DNA of 64,000 bases from SHZL01 sp963815185 (GCA_963815185.1 CAWFGC010000009.1:62001-126000), one strand, 5' to 3'; shown: positions 29,785 to 39,513, counted from the stretch's first letter. Translations and numbers: made by a program. Notes: generated by a model from the sequence alone, not told the origin.

Positions 29785-30228
29785 ATGGCTCGGAATACCA
29801 CAAGCAAATCAGATTTCATTTCCCTTTTGGACGCACTGGCGCGCGCGCATCACAAATTCTCCCTGTTCGATGCTGAAATACACCGGCTTTCGGTTGCCGG
29901 TTTGACGGCGCCACAGGCGAAAGTCATTTTTTGCCTGGGTGATACCGAAGGTTTGCCCTGCAGTGAAATCACCGAACAAACGCTGATCACAAAAGGCACA
30001 CTGACCGGAGTCATCGACCGGCTGGAAGCAAAAGGGTTGGTGCAGCGCTGGAGCGACAGCGACGACGGCCGCAAGATTATTGTCGATCTTACCCGCCTGG
30101 GACAACGTGTGTTCCAGCGTGAATACCCACGCTATCTGGAACAACTGAAGCCGCGCTTTGACGCCTTCAGCGCCCGGGATCTGAAACAGGCTGCAACTTT
30201 GTTGGACCGCATCGCCGATCAGTTCTGA
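29785..30228 (+). CDS. MarR-family transcriptional regulator
   Basis: The 147-residue winged-helix protein has the MarR pattern: helix AQGKVIFCLGDTEG-like dimer/HTH entry, then LITKGTLTGVIDRLEAKGLV (recognition helix, about residue 70) and RWSDSDDGRKIIVDLT (wing). ATG 29785 is preceded by GAGAGG. It is followed directly, with no spacer, by the DUF456 gene, and an inverted repeat overlaps its own promoter. The ligand is unknown; MarR proteins often sense phenolic or aromatic acids, and the aromatic-amine genes lie close by. Confidence 0.88.
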   Translation: MARNTTSKSDFISLLDALARAHHKFSLFDAEIHRLSVAGLTAPQAKVIFCLGDTEGLPCSEITEQTLITKGTLTGVIDRLEAKGLVQRWSDSDDGRKIIVDLTRLGQRVFQREYPRYLEQLKPRFDAFSARDLKQAATLLDRIADQF

Positions 30229-30726
30229 ATGGACTGGACGATACTTTGGTGGTTGTTGGCAGGGCTGCTGCTCGTAGCGGGACTGGCGGGAACCGTGGTG
30301 CCTGCGCTGCCGGGGGTACCATTGGTGCTGATGGGTTTGATTGTCGGCGCCTGGATTGGCCACTTCGAAGCGGTAGGCTGGCCAACACTGGGAATTTTTG
30401 CGCTACTGACCATCCTGGCCCAGGTGCTGGATTTTCTCGCCAGCGCTTTCGGCGCCCAGTACGCCGGTGCCGGCGCCAGAGCTTTTTGGGGCGCCACGAT
30501 CGGCGCCATCGTGGGCATTTTTTTCGGCATTCCCGGCATGGTCCTGGGGCCGTTCATGGGTGCCGTGTTGGGTGAAATCAGTGCCGGTAGTGGCTTGAGA
30601 CAGTCCGGCCGCGCGGGCCTGGGCGCCTGGCTGGGTATGATGTTCGCTACCGCCATCAAACTGGCCATCGCTTTCCTGATGATTGGCATCTTTATTTTTC
30701 AGTTGGGATGGCACAAAGCCACTTGA
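30229..30726 (+). CDS. DUF456-family membrane protein
   Basis: The 165-residue protein has four or five Gly-rich hydrophobic helices, with VVPALPGVPLVLMGLIVG near residue 24 and GATIGAIVGIFFGIPGMVLG near 88. This is the pattern of DUF456 proteins, which have no established function. It starts on the base after the MarR stop codon, so it is co-transcribed with that regulator and may be under its control. Confidence 0.8.
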   Translation: MDWTILWWLLAGLLLVAGLAGTVVPALPGVPLVLMGLIVGAWIGHFEAVGWPTLGIFALLTILAQVLDFLASAFGAQYAGAGARAFWGATIGAIVGIFFGIPGMVLGPFMGAVLGEISAGSGLRQSGRAGLGAWLGMMFATAIKLAIAFLMIGIFIFQLGWHKAT

Positions 30727-30810
30727 GAAGGCGAAAAAAGGAACCCGTAATGCGGTCTCGTTCGTGCAGGCGGGAACCCGTCGGCAAGGTGCAAACCTGC
30801 GGCCGCCGGT

Positions 30811-31416
30811 TTAAACCTGTTGCTGCTGGGCTTTGAGAAATTCCTGAATCGAAGCCACGCCTCTTTCCTTGGCCTCGAATAAACTTTCAATATGTTCGCG
30901 GCTGTTGACCAGTCCGCGCGCGCAAAGAACCCCTTTTTCATCGACCAGGGCGGCAAACGGCAGTTTGGCCACCTGCATGGTCATGCCCAGGTGGGGGGAC
31001 AGAATATACGGCCAGGATTCCAGTTTACGCTCCCGCAGCCATTGGCGGTGCTCTTCTTCATTTCCATCGCTGGCCAGAATGATCCGCAGCCAACTGGATT
31101 CAGTTTTGCGCATCGCCTCGAGTACGGGTATCAAGGTCTTGCAGACCGGGCAGGTGGGCGAAAGGAAGAAAAGCAAGGTGCTTTTCCCGCTGTCATGGTT
31201 ACCGCCAATCCTGATGGCCTTGCCATCAAGCGTTTCCAGATCAAAGACCGGTATTTCTTCTCCGGTTTTCAATCCTTTGCTGGCCATCAATGCCCCCGCA
31301 GGGGCGACTCTTTCGTAGAGAACACCAATTTGACGAACCAGTGCAAATACCAGCGCCATTAGCGCCAGCACCAGGATCCATAGAATCACATTGGAAATGA
31401 TCAGGGTTGTTTCCAT
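30811..31416 (-). CDS. mauD: MauD-like thioredoxin-fold protein for amine dehydrogenase maturation
   Basis: The 201-residue protein has an N-terminal membrane helix (about residues 5-30) and a periplasmic thioredoxin fold with the CxxC motif SPTCPVCKTLIP (Cys89, Cys92). In methylamine and aromatic amine dehydrogenase clusters, MauD is needed for disulfide formation in the six-disulfide TTQ subunit. Here it is detached from the aauB-mauE-aauA genes and lies about 7 kb away on the opposite strand, 10 bp after an acyl-CoA synthetase gene with which it is co-transcribed. A general periplasmic thiol-disulfide protein is the alternative, but length and topology fit MauD. Confidence 0.82.
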   Translation of the reverse strand: METTLIISNVILWILVLALMALVFALVRQIGVLYERVAPAGALMASKGLKTGEEIPVFDLETLDGKAIRIGGNHDSGKSTLLFFLSPTCPVCKTLIPVLEAMRKTESSWLRIILASDGNEEEHRQWLRERKLESWPYILSPHLGMTMQVAKLPFAALVDEKGVLCARGLVNSREHIESLFEAKERGVASIQEFLKAQQQQV

Positions 31417-31426
31417 GCCAATCCTC

Positions 31427-33106
31427 TTAATCCTCGCCGCGCGATTGCCTGGCGATCATCTGATCGCGCATCACGAATTTTTGTATCTTACCGGTAACCG
31501 TCATCGGAAACTCGTCCACGAACTCGACTGTGTGGGGGATCTTATAGTGCGCGATTTGCCCCTCGCAAAAAGACCGGACCATCGCCTCGTCCAGCGATTT
31601 GCCTTCATTTACCTGGACCCAGGCGACAACCCGCTCGCCATATCTGGCATCCGGAATCCCGAACACGGCCACGTCCCTGATGTCAGGATGACGCAGCAAA
31701 AACTCCTCGATTTCGCGCGGATATACGTTCTCACCACCGCGAATGATCATGTCCTTGACCCGCCCGACGATATCGCAGTAACCGCCTTCGTCGATGATGG
31801 CAAGATCGCCGGTATGCATCCATCCGGCGCGGTCTATGGCCTCGCGGGTCCTTTCTTCGTCATCCCAGTATCCCAGCATGACTGAATATCCGCGTGTGCA
31901 CAATTCACCTCGTGTCCCCACCGGCACCGTACGATCATTGATATCGACAATCTTTACCTGCACGTGGGGATGCACTCTGCCGACGGTTTTGATGCGCTTG
32001 TCTACCGGGTCATTCACCGAAGTCTGAAAACTGACCGGGCTGGTCTCGGTCATGCCATAGGCGATGGTTACTTCTGACATGTGCATTTTTTCCATAACCC
32101 GCGCCATGGTTTCGGCCGGGCAAGGCGCGCCGGCCATGATTCCGGTGCGCAAGGAGGACAAGTCATACCGGCCGAAGTCCGCATGGGCCAATTCCGCAAT
32201 GAACATGGTCGGAACGCCATACAAGGCTGTGCATCGTTCTTTTTCAACTGCCTCCAGTACACCACCGGGCTCGAAAGCCTCGCCCGGGAACACCATGGCC
32301 GCACCATGACTGACGCAACCCAGTACGCCCATGACCATGCCGAAGCAGTGGTATAAGGGAACCGGGATACACAGACGGTCATTCTCGGTGAAGCTCATCT
32401 TTTCGGTGACAAAATAACCGTTGTTGAGGATGTTGAAGTGGGTCAGCGTCGCGCCCTTGGGAAAACCGGTGGTCCCGCTGGTGAACTGAATGTTGATCGG
32501 GTCGTCCGGCTGGAGCTTTTCCGCCAGGGCCCGCAGTTGCTGCAAAGAAGCTGCCGATGCCGCTTGCTCGAATTCCGCGAACCGGTGCATGCCGGGCTGT
32601 TCCAGCTCGCCCATACAAATGACGGTCCGCAGTGATGGAAGTGCTTTTGCGCTCAACTGCCCCGCAGTGCATTGCTTCAATTCGGGCGCCAGGGTGGTCA
32701 GCATACCGACATAATCGCTCGACTTGAATTGCTCGGCCAGCACCAGTGCCTTGCAGGTCACCTTGTTGAGTACGTATTCCAGCTCGGAAACGCGGTACGC
32801 AGGATTGATATTCACCAGAATGGCGCCGATTTTGGCCGTCGCAAACTGGGTGACAACCCACTGCAAATTGTTTGGCGACCAAATACCGACGCGGTCCCCG
32901 GCCTGGATGCCGTGTTGCAACAGATTCGCGGCCACGCGATCGACCAGGTCATTCAATGCCGAGTAGCTCAGGCGCACGTTCTGGTGCCTGGCCACGATCG
33001 CCTCCCTGTCACCATAAGTGCTTGCAGCCGAATCGAGCAGGCGGCCGATGGTGTCGTATATCAATGGCTTGTCGCTGACGCCATTCACATAGCTGAATTC
33101 GTTCAT
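31427..33106 (-). CDS. AMP-forming acyl-CoA synthetase (FadD-like)
   Basis: The 559-residue protein has the adenylation signature IQFTSGTTGFPKGATLTH (about residue 205), IAYGMTETSPVSFQT (A5), GWMHTGDLAIIDEGGY (A7) and the C-terminal GRVKDMIIRGGENVYPREIE hinge with the catalytic-Lys region near VTGKIQKFVMR. It activates a carboxylic acid to a CoA thioester through an acyl-adenylate. The closest type is the medium/long-chain fatty acyl group, but the position beside mauD and the amine dehydrogenase genes suggests an arylalkanoic or related acid. It starts divergently from the LuxR-type regulator gene. Confidence 0.88.
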   Translation of the reverse strand: MNEFSYVNGVSDKPLIYDTIGRLLDSAASTYGDREAIVARHQNVRLSYSALNDLVDRVAANLLQHGIQAGDRVGIWSPNNLQWVVTQFATAKIGAILVNINPAYRVSELEYVLNKVTCKALVLAEQFKSSDYVGMLTTLAPELKQCTAGQLSAKALPSLRTVICMGELEQPGMHRFAEFEQAASAASLQQLRALAEKLQPDDPINIQFTSGTTGFPKGATLTHFNILNNGYFVTEKMSFTENDRLCIPVPLYHCFGMVMGVLGCVSHGAAMVFPGEAFEPGGVLEAVEKERCTALYGVPTMFIAELAHADFGRYDLSSLRTGIMAGAPCPAETMARVMEKMHMSEVTIAYGMTETSPVSFQTSVNDPVDKRIKTVGRVHPHVQVKIVDINDRTVPVGTRGELCTRGYSVMLGYWDDEERTREAIDRAGWMHTGDLAIIDEGGYCDIVGRVKDMIIRGGENVYPREIEEFLLRHPDIRDVAVFGIPDARYGERVVAWVQVNEGKSLDEAMVRSFCEGQIAHYKIPHTVEFVDEFPMTVTGKIQKFVMRDQMIARQSRGED

Positions 33107-33174
33107 ATGCTGTTGTTCACTCCCGGCTCGGATCCAATGCAGAAATAATCATAAGGAAAAAATCCATCGTCTGC

Positions 33175-33194
33175 AGAACTGGTGCAACATGCAG
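33175..33194. repeat. Solo arm of palindromic element A
   Basis: AGAACTGGTGCAACATGCAG matches the right arm of the element ending at 27599 (AGAACTGGTGCAAGATGCAG) at 19 of 20 positions. No second arm is found nearby. It lies between the divergent synthetase and regulator genes. Confidence 0.7.
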
Positions 33195-33273
33195 TCTGGA
33201 GGAAACGGTAGCGTAACCCATCCTTTGAGGTATGAGCTAAACTGGATACCCCCTGGCACCCGAAAACGGAATT

Positions 33274-33972
33274 GTGTCCGATACTGCGGCTGGCGTCGAC
33301 GAAGACACCCGGAATGAAAACGTTTCGCGGATACTGATCGCGGACGATCATCCGCTATACCGTTATGCCCTGGAGCACGTGGCCAGCGAAAATTTTCCTG
33401 CGGCCACTATTGTCAGTTGTGCATCCCAGGACGAGGTTCTTGCGGTCGTCGAGGATGACGACAGCTTCGACCTGATCTTGCTGGATCTGAAATTGCCCGG
33501 TGCTACCGGGTTCAGCTGCCTGTCACTGATCCGCAAGCGTACCCCGGTAACACCCATCGTGATCGTTTCGGCCGTTGAAGATGCCAACACCATGCGCGAA
33601 GCCATGGAGTTCGGCGCGACGGGTTATCTGCCAAAATCCTCTACCCGCGCCACCATGCGCAGCGCCCTGCACCTGGTCATGTCCGGCGGCGTGTTCATGC
33701 CCGCTTCTGCCGTTTCCGGCAACTGGTTGCGGCGGCGGCCCGGCGCCAATCAGGCGAAACACGCAGAGGCGAAACATTCCACGCTGACCGAGCGGCAGCA
33801 GGTGGTGCTCAAGCTCATGGCCGACGGCAAGTCCAACAAGGAGATTGCCAACGATTTGTCCATCACCGAGATCACCGTCAAGGCGCATGTCTCGGCCATT
33901 CTGCGCAAGCTCCGGGTCAGCAATCGGGTGCAAGCGGCAATGTTGGCCAAGGACATTCTGGAACATCGCTAG
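33274..33972 (+). CDS. LuxR/NarL-type response regulator
   Basis: The 232-residue protein has a receiver domain with the acidic pair ADDHP (about residue 23), phosphoacceptor Asp71 in LILLDLKLPG and a Lys in YLPKSS. Its C-terminal LuxR helix-turn-helix is LTERQQVVLKLMADGKSNKE followed by ITVKAHVSAILRKLRVSNR. The start is probably GTG 33274. It is convergent with the hybrid kinase gene and 16 bp from it. The kinase, FIST sensor and regulator most likely form one signalling system for the amine island. Confidence 0.9.
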   Translation: MSDTAAGVDEDTRNENVSRILIADDHPLYRYALEHVASENFPAATIVSCASQDEVLAVVEDDDSFDLILLDLKLPGATGFSCLSLIRKRTPVTPIVIVSAVEDANTMREAMEFGATGYLPKSSTRATMRSALHLVMSGGVFMPASAVSGNWLRRRPGANQAKHAEAKHSTLTERQQVVLKLMADGKSNKEIANDLSITEITVKAHVSAILRKLRVSNRVQAAMLAKDILEHR

Positions 33973-33988
33973 GATCTCACGTCGCGCC

Positions 33989-35374
33989 TCACGCCTGCAG
34001 CCTGTCGGATTCTGCCGAGCCGGCCAGTTGCTGGCTGATCAATGCGCGCAGTTTTGCCATATTCAGCGGTTTCGCAATGAATGCATTACCTTGTTGCTGC
34101 GACAGATCCCTGATGTTGGGATTGGGGTCGCTGGTCATCAGAATACTGAAAATGTTACCGGTAAACTCCTCGCGAATCTGTGCGATCGCATCGATTCCGT
34201 TTTCCCCATTGGCCAGGTGGTAGTCCGAAATAATGCAATCTGGCTCCAGATCGGAGGCAATGAGTTCTACCAGTGCCGAAGTGGCGTCTTTGGCAAAGAT
34301 GGTGCGGCAACCCCAGCAATCCACGTTGGCCTTCATCCCGTTGAGCACATCCGGATTGTCGTCGATGACAACGATCAGACGGTCGAGCAGATTGTCCTGC
34401 GGCGAGGCGGCGTATCGCGTTTGATCGATTGCCAGCGCCTCCCCCAAAGGCACATCCACTGCAAACATGGATCCCTTGCCCGGTTCAGAGAGCACGTGAA
34501 GCTGCAGAGAAAGCAGCACAGCAATCCTGTCGACAATGGACAGGCCCAGGCCCATCCCCCGTGCTTGCGTGACCCTTGGAGTGGAACTCTGATAATAGGC
34601 TTCGAAAATCCGCTTCAGATCGGTCTCGGGAATCCCCACCCCGGTATCGCAAACACAGATGCGGACCTTCTGTGCCAGGCGGCGGCATCCGATCAGGACC
34701 TTGCCCGAGGGCGTGTAGCGAATCGCGTTGGTTACCAGGTTGCGAAGGACGGTTTCGAGCAGATGCTTATCGGACATGACGACGACGGACGATCTGACGT
34801 ACCTGAATGAAACGGAGGAATTGCTGGACAGTTCCGCATACTCCGCTGCCAGCGGGTCCAGCACATCGGCAAGCTCAAAGTGGGTGAAGTGCGGATCGAT
34901 CATCCCGCTATCCAGTTTGGTCACGTCCAGCAAAGTGCCGAACAGGCTGTTCAGGGAACCCAGTGCAACCTTGGTCTTGTTGAGGAACTCCTGTTCTTTT
35001 GCCGGAAGACTGGAGCCCTCTATTGCTTCGAGGAAAAGCACCGCGGAATTCAATGGCTGGCGGAGGTCATGGCTGGCGGCCGCAAGAAATCTCGTTTTCA
35101 GTTTGTCGGCTTCCTCGGCCTGCTCCTTGGCCAGTCTCAGCGCCTCTTCGATCTGTTGGCGAACATCGAGCTCAAAGGTCAGGCGCTTGTTGACGGTCTC
35201 CAGCTCCTTGGTGCGGACCTTGATGGCCTCTTCCAGTTTTGCCGCAGTCTGAAACAGGGTAAATGCATCCGCCTGCTGGTCGATATCCCGCTCCACACGT
35301 TTCATCAGGGCTTCGACCGTTTTTCTCAGGCGCGCATTTTCGGCGGCCAGCGACTCGGAATCCGCGCCCGTCAT
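33989..35374 (-). CDS. Soluble hybrid histidine kinase with C-terminal receiver domain
   Basis: The 461-residue protein has an N-terminal coiled coil (about 10-95), a HisKA domain with phospho-His102 (AASHDLRQPLNS), an ATPase domain (DTGVGIPETDLKRIFEAYYQ, GMGLGLSIV) and a receiver domain (about 340-461, phospho-Asp in CIISDYHLANG). No membrane segment or sensory domain is visible, so input probably comes from the FIST protein encoded just upstream. ATG 35374 is chosen because it follows the FIST stop by 7 bp; the frame extends upstream inside the FIST gene without coding character. The terminal receiver could relay phosphate to the LuxR-type regulator. Confidence 0.88.
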   Translation of the reverse strand: MTGADSESLAAENARLRKTVEALMKRVERDIDQQADAFTLFQTAAKLEEAIKVRTKELETVNKRLTFELDVRQQIEEALRLAKEQAEEADKLKTRFLAAASHDLRQPLNSAVLFLEAIEGSSLPAKEQEFLNKTKVALGSLNSLFGTLLDVTKLDSGMIDPHFTHFELADVLDPLAAEYAELSSNSSVSFRYVRSSVVVMSDKHLLETVLRNLVTNAIRYTPSGKVLIGCRRLAQKVRICVCDTGVGIPETDLKRIFEAYYQSSTPRVTQARGMGLGLSIVDRIAVLLSLQLHVLSEPGKGSMFAVDVPLGEALAIDQTRYAASPQDNLLDRLIVVIDDNPDVLNGMKANVDCWGCRTIFAKDATSALVELIASDLEPDCIISDYHLANGENGIDAIAQIREEFTGNIFSILMTSDPNPNIRDLSQQQGNAFIAKPLNMAKLRALISQQLAGSAESDRLQA

Positions 35375-35381
35375 CTGCGGG

Positions 35382-36536
35382 CTAGCCACTGGATTCGCTG
35401 CCGAAGGCAACGCAGGTGAACGAGTCATTGACGTGGATGGTGTTGTACTGTTCGCCGAGTGTCGAGAATCCCAATACGTTATGGTTGCGCATGATGTCTG
35501 CAATCTCTTGCCTGATGCCGAGTTGGTCCATCTCGATCTGACGGGCCGCACAGCTAAAGCCCAGGACCAGAGACGGTGGTCCGATCTGCCTTCGTATTTC
35601 CGCAAAAAAGCGTTCCAGCATGGACTTCATGTCGTCGGGCTCCGCGATGCTGAACACGACGCCTTCATCCATCGCGCAAGCGAAGCGAATGCTGCCGTCT
35701 TCGGTAACGCCCTGCGGGCCGCGCGGAAAGGACTGCCCGCCGATTTTCACGATAGCGGGCCAGTGGGAGAAATCGGACAAGGACGGATTCCTTTGCGTCA
35801 AGCCGCACAGCGCGGCGTAAGCTTCCGCAGCCGGGCGGCCATCTATTTCCCTGACCATGCGGTGCTCGGGCCCCATGGCTGTCACAACCGCGCGGCGGTC
35901 GGTCGGCCGGTAATGGCTGTGCAGAAACGTTTTGAATTTGAGCCGGCTGTGGATCAGGGTGATGACGGCGCAATCATTCCTGAAGCGTCCATCCACCAAT
36001 ACCTGGCTGTTGCGTGCCGGCATGTCCTGGTTATGCAGCCAGTTGTCTCCCGCCGTACCGCCGACGAGCGGTATGCCACTGAGTTCCGCACCGAGTGCCG
36101 CGCACAGTTTTTCCTCGTTCTGGGCCTGTCCGTTCGCCAGCAGGATTGCCAGCATTTGGGAAGCGTTGGTGTTATTGAATTTTCCGCCCATCGATCCCTT
36201 CAGGGAATTCACAATGTAGGAGGCATCCTGCAGTTCAAAATTGATTACATCCTCAATCGATGCGACCGCCACTGAAAACAGCCTGCGTGGCAATGAAACC
36301 GCACACACCGAGTCATTGAAAAATCCGCTGGGGGAAAATTCACCCTCGGAACTGCAGCCGACGACGACACCCAGGCTGGGATAGCGCGTAAGGCATTGCT
36401 CGAATTCATGGCCACAGAACCTGGAGGCACAGAACATGAACGTCAGGGCCGCGTCGGTAGACTGCAATTGCCGGTTGATATCGGCCAGCGCCGCAGCCGG
36501 TCGTTGCTCACGGGTGGCGGCTAGTCCGAATGCCAT
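35382..36536 (-). CDS. FIST-domain sensory protein
   Basis: The 384-residue soluble protein has the FIST_N features LGVVVGCSSEGEFSP (about residue 55) and GIPLVGGTAGDNW (about 155), and a FIST_C domain (GRPAAEAYAALCGL near 235, VLGFSCAARQIEM near 340). FIST domains are predicted small-ligand sensors often linked to signalling proteins and amine or amino acid metabolism. It is the first gene of an operon with the hybrid kinase and starts divergently from the CoA ligase of the aau operon, which makes an aromatic amine or aldehyde a plausible signal. Confidence 0.87.
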   Translation of the reverse strand: MAFGLAATREQRPAAALADINRQLQSTDAALTFMFCASRFCGHEFEQCLTRYPSLGVVVGCSSEGEFSPSGFFNDSVCAVSLPRRLFSVAVASIEDVINFELQDASYIVNSLKGSMGGKFNNTNASQMLAILLANGQAQNEEKLCAALGAELSGIPLVGGTAGDNWLHNQDMPARNSQVLVDGRFRNDCAVITLIHSRLKFKTFLHSHYRPTDRRAVVTAMGPEHRMVREIDGRPAAEAYAALCGLTQRNPSLSDFSHWPAIVKIGGQSFPRGPQGVTEDGSIRFACAMDEGVVFSIAEPDDMKSMLERFFAEIRRQIGPPSLVLGFSCAARQIEMDQLGIRQEIADIMRNHNVLGFSTLGEQYNTIHVNDSFTCVAFGSESSG

Positions 36537-36599
36537 GGCGTGTGGCGCTCGCGATATGGGGAGGAGAAAAGTTCAACAACTATGTACCCTGTGCCGATA

Positions 36600-36612
36600 A
36601 TACTATGGTATT
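36600..36612 (+). promoter_or_regulatory. Candidate regulator-binding motif upstream of the aau operon
   Basis: ATACTATGGTATT here and ATACTTTGGTATT at 41593-41605 differ at one position. Both lie about 100 bp upstream of a catabolic gene start (ligase and aldehyde dehydrogenase). The motif is an imperfect palindrome, as expected for a dimeric activator such as the LuxR-type regulator. The -35/-10 boxes could not be fixed. Confidence 0.4.
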
Positions 36613-36714
36613 CACCTACTTTTGCATTATAACGTTGCCGCCGTCTGGCGTTTAAGATGTAAGCTTTACCCGGGCGGCCTGCAGGTGAACGGGAAACCAA
36701 GGAGTTGAAATCTG

Positions 36715-38326
36715 ATGACGGCCAATATGACCAATTATCAGCAAACCAAAGAGCGGTTCAAGCTGACGGTTCCTGCAGCCTTCAATTTCGCCCGGGACGT
36801 AATCGATGCGCACAGCGACCTGGAGGCGCCGGCGATTCGATGGCTGCAAGGGGATAGGGAAACGCTGGTCAGCTACCGGGATTTGTCCGCAACGTCCATT
36901 CGAATCGCCACCGGCCTGCAACAGCTCGGCGTCCGCAAAGGCGATACCATCATTGTAATGCTGGGCAGAAAGCTGCAATGGTGGGAGGTGGTTACGGCTG
37001 GTCTGAGAATGGGCGCCGTCATATCGCCCGCCACGCCACAGTTATCGGCGGCTGATCTGGAGTACCGCATTAACGCCGCCAAAGTCAGATGTGTGGTCAC
37101 CAGCACCGAGCACATGGCGAAAATCGATGCCATCGAACGCAACTGCCCCGGCTTGAGCGTGAAAATACTCGTTGGCGCGTCATCCCCGGGGTGGATCGGC
37201 TACTCCACACTTCTCGAGGTCGAGTTGTCCGAGCAGGCCACCGCGGACACACTGGCTGCCGATGAAGCCTTCTGCTTCTTCACATCAGGCACCACCGGCA
37301 AGCCGAAAATGACGGTGCACACACAGGCGTCTTACGGTATTGCCCACACGACAACCGGGCGATACTGGCTGGATCAGAAGCCCGGTGATCTGCATTGGAA
37401 CATTTCCGATACGGGCTGGGCCAAGGCTGCCTGGAGCAGCTATTTCGGCCCCTTCATCTGTGGCTCCTGCATTTTCGTCGACGATGCCGACTTCAATCCG
37501 CAGCGCACGCTCGATTTATTGAAACGGCTTCCGATCACAACCATGTGCGGTGCGCCGACCGTCTACCGCATGCTGGTGCAAGAGGATCTGTCCGGAATGA
37601 AACACGCGGCCTTGAGGCATTGTGTCGCCGCGGGCGAGCCGCTGAATCCCGAAGTGATCGAATCATGGCGTGAGGCGCACCGGCATCACGGTCAGGGACG
37701 GTTACGGGCAGACGGAAACCGTATTGTTGTGTGGTAATTTTCTCTGCATGGAAACCAAGGCGGGCTCCATGGGCAAACCCGCTCCGGGGTTTGACCTGGC
37801 TGTTATTGACGATGCCGGTGACATCGTCGCGCCGGATGTCGAAGGGGACATTGCCATCCGGGTCAAGCCGCAACGTCCGTTGGGCCTGTTCAAGGAATAC
37901 CGCGACGCCGCGCCAGCGACCGCAGCCTGCTTTCGCGGGGACTGGTACATCACCGGCGACCGGGCTTTTGTAGATAAGGACGGATATTTCTGGTTTGTCG
38001 GCCGCGCCGACGACGTGATCATCACAGCCGGATATCGAATCGGGCCGTTCGAGGTGGAGAGCGCCTTGCTGGAACATGATGCGGTCGCGGAATCCGCGGT
38101 GGTATCGAGTCCCGACCCGACGCGCGGTGAAATCGTCAAGGCTTTCGTGGTATTGTCACAGGGGTATGAGCCCACGGACGCGCTGCGCGCCGAACTGCAA
38201 CAGCACGTAAAGTCGACCACGGCGCCATACAAGTATCCTCGCAAAATCGAATTTGTCACGTCGCTTCCGAAAACGGTCAGTGGCAAAATAAGGCGAAAAG
38301 AACTGCGTGATCGTGAATGGCAATAA
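36715..38326 (+). CDS. AMP-forming acyl/aryl-CoA ligase, medium-chain synthetase type (one +1 break near 37680)
   Basis: The first frame starts at ATG 36715 (AAGGAG 9 bp upstream) and contains the adenylation motif FFTSGTTGKPKMTVHT near residue 190 and WNISDTGWAKAAWSS near 228, which is typical of the ACSM/acetyl-CoA-synthetase-like group. The frame slips by one base near 37675-37682 and resumes in DGYGQTETVLLCGNF (A5), DWYITGDRAFVDKDGYFWFV (A7) and KTVSGKIRRKELRDREWQ with the catalytic Lys. The joined protein is about 536 residues. Its position at the head of the amine dehydrogenase operon and the lack of paaK in the window suggest it makes phenylacetyl-CoA; benzoate or short-chain acids remain possible. 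Confidence 0.84.
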
Positions 38327-38366
38327 GTCCGTCAAAGCGGCTAAAACCGCACCTGTGGAGGGCACA

Positions 38367-39509
38367 ATGATTCGTTTTCTCTTCCTTTCCTCGATGTTCA
38401 TGGTGCTCTTGAACACTGCATACGCGGCCGACTTGCCGATCGAAAGCATTCCACACAGCGAGACGCTTCCGGCCCAATATCCGGATACCTGGGTCTTCGC
38501 CCACGATTTCAATTTCAATTCCCTGGTGGACGGCAAGATCATCATCGTCGATGTGGCAGCGGAAAACCGCAACATCAAGGGAATTTTCGGCGCCAGCGGC
38601 TTCGCCTCCTTCCAGCACTCGAAAGTGCATTCCGAACTTTATTCAGCGCAGTCGTTTTACTCACGCGGCAGCTATGGCGAACGCACGGATGTTGTGGCGA
38701 TTTATGACCCGGCATCGCTCCAGCCCATCGATGAAATCGTCATTCCGGCCAAACGCCTGCAGGTTGTCACGCAGGTCAATTCCTTTCAGTTGGCTGATGA
38801 TGACCGCATCGGCCTGGTGATGAATTTTACTCCGGCGGCCTCCGTTAGCGTGCTCGACATGCCCGGCCGCAAGGTTCTGGCGGAGGTCCCGGTTCCGGGC
38901 TGCAATTTCATTTTTCCGACGGGGAAGCGCGGTTTCTCAACCTTGTGCGGCGACGGCAGCCTCGCCACTTATGCTTTGGCGGAAAATGGAGAGGTCACTT
39001 CGTCCAGCAGGTCCAAATCGTTCATAGACATCGACAAGGACCCATTATTTGCCAAGAACGCCGTCATCGACGGCATTACCTATTTTCCCAGTTTCCATGG
39101 CCGCATCCAGCCGGTAGATTTTCGCGCCGCGGAGCCGCAGGTGCTGGCTGACTGGAACCTGGTGCCCGAAGAACTGCGCGACGAAAATTGGCGGCCATCT
39201 GGCTGGCAGGTCATAGCCGGTAACGGCGAGGAACTGTTCGTTCTGATGCAAGCCAATGGAAAGGAGGGCTCGCATAAGGAAGGCGGCACCGAAGTATGGG
39301 TTTTCAAGCCTGCGTCAGGCGCACTGGAGCGGCGTATCAAACTCACCACGGCCGGTATTTCCATTGCGGTGACGCACAGCACGCCATCCTACCTGGTGGT
39401 TACCAACGCCGACATGCTGCTCGATGTCTACGACGCCATGAGCGGAGACCTGCTACGCAGCATTTCCGTCGGCACTTCGGCAACGCCGATGGTGGTTCAC
39501 GCCAATTGA
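38367..39509 (+). CDS. aauB: Aromatic amine dehydrogenase, heavy (beta-propeller) subunit
   Basis: The 380-residue protein has a Sec signal peptide (LFLSSMFMVLLNTAYA) and a repeated beta-propeller pattern. Blocks such as NGKIIIVDVAAE-like DGKIIIVDV, QHSKVHSELYSAQSFYSRGS (about residue 95) and TDVVAIYDPASLQPIDEIVI match the heavy chain of methylamine and aromatic amine dehydrogenases. The heavy chain holds two TTQ light chains and shapes the substrate channel in the periplasmic heterotetramer. ATG 38367 follows GGAGGG. The MauE-like gene starts 4 bp after it. Confidence 0.9.
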   Translation: MIRFLFLSSMFMVLLNTAYAADLPIESIPHSETLPAQYPDTWVFAHDFNFNSLVDGKIIIVDVAAENRNIKGIFGASGFASFQHSKVHSELYSAQSFYSRGSYGERTDVVAIYDPASLQPIDEIVIPAKRLQVVTQVNSFQLADDDRIGLVMNFTPAASVSVLDMPGRKVLAEVPVPGCNFIFPTGKRGFSTLCGDGSLATYALAENGEVTSSSRSKSFIDIDKDPLFAKNAVIDGITYFPSFHGRIQPVDFRAAEPQVLADWNLVPEELRDENWRPSGWQVIAGNGEELFVLMQANGKEGSHKEGGTEVWVFKPASGALERRIKLTTAGISIAVTHSTPSYLVVTNADMLLDVYDAMSGDLLRSISVGTSATPMVVHAN

Positions 39510-39513
39510 CACG

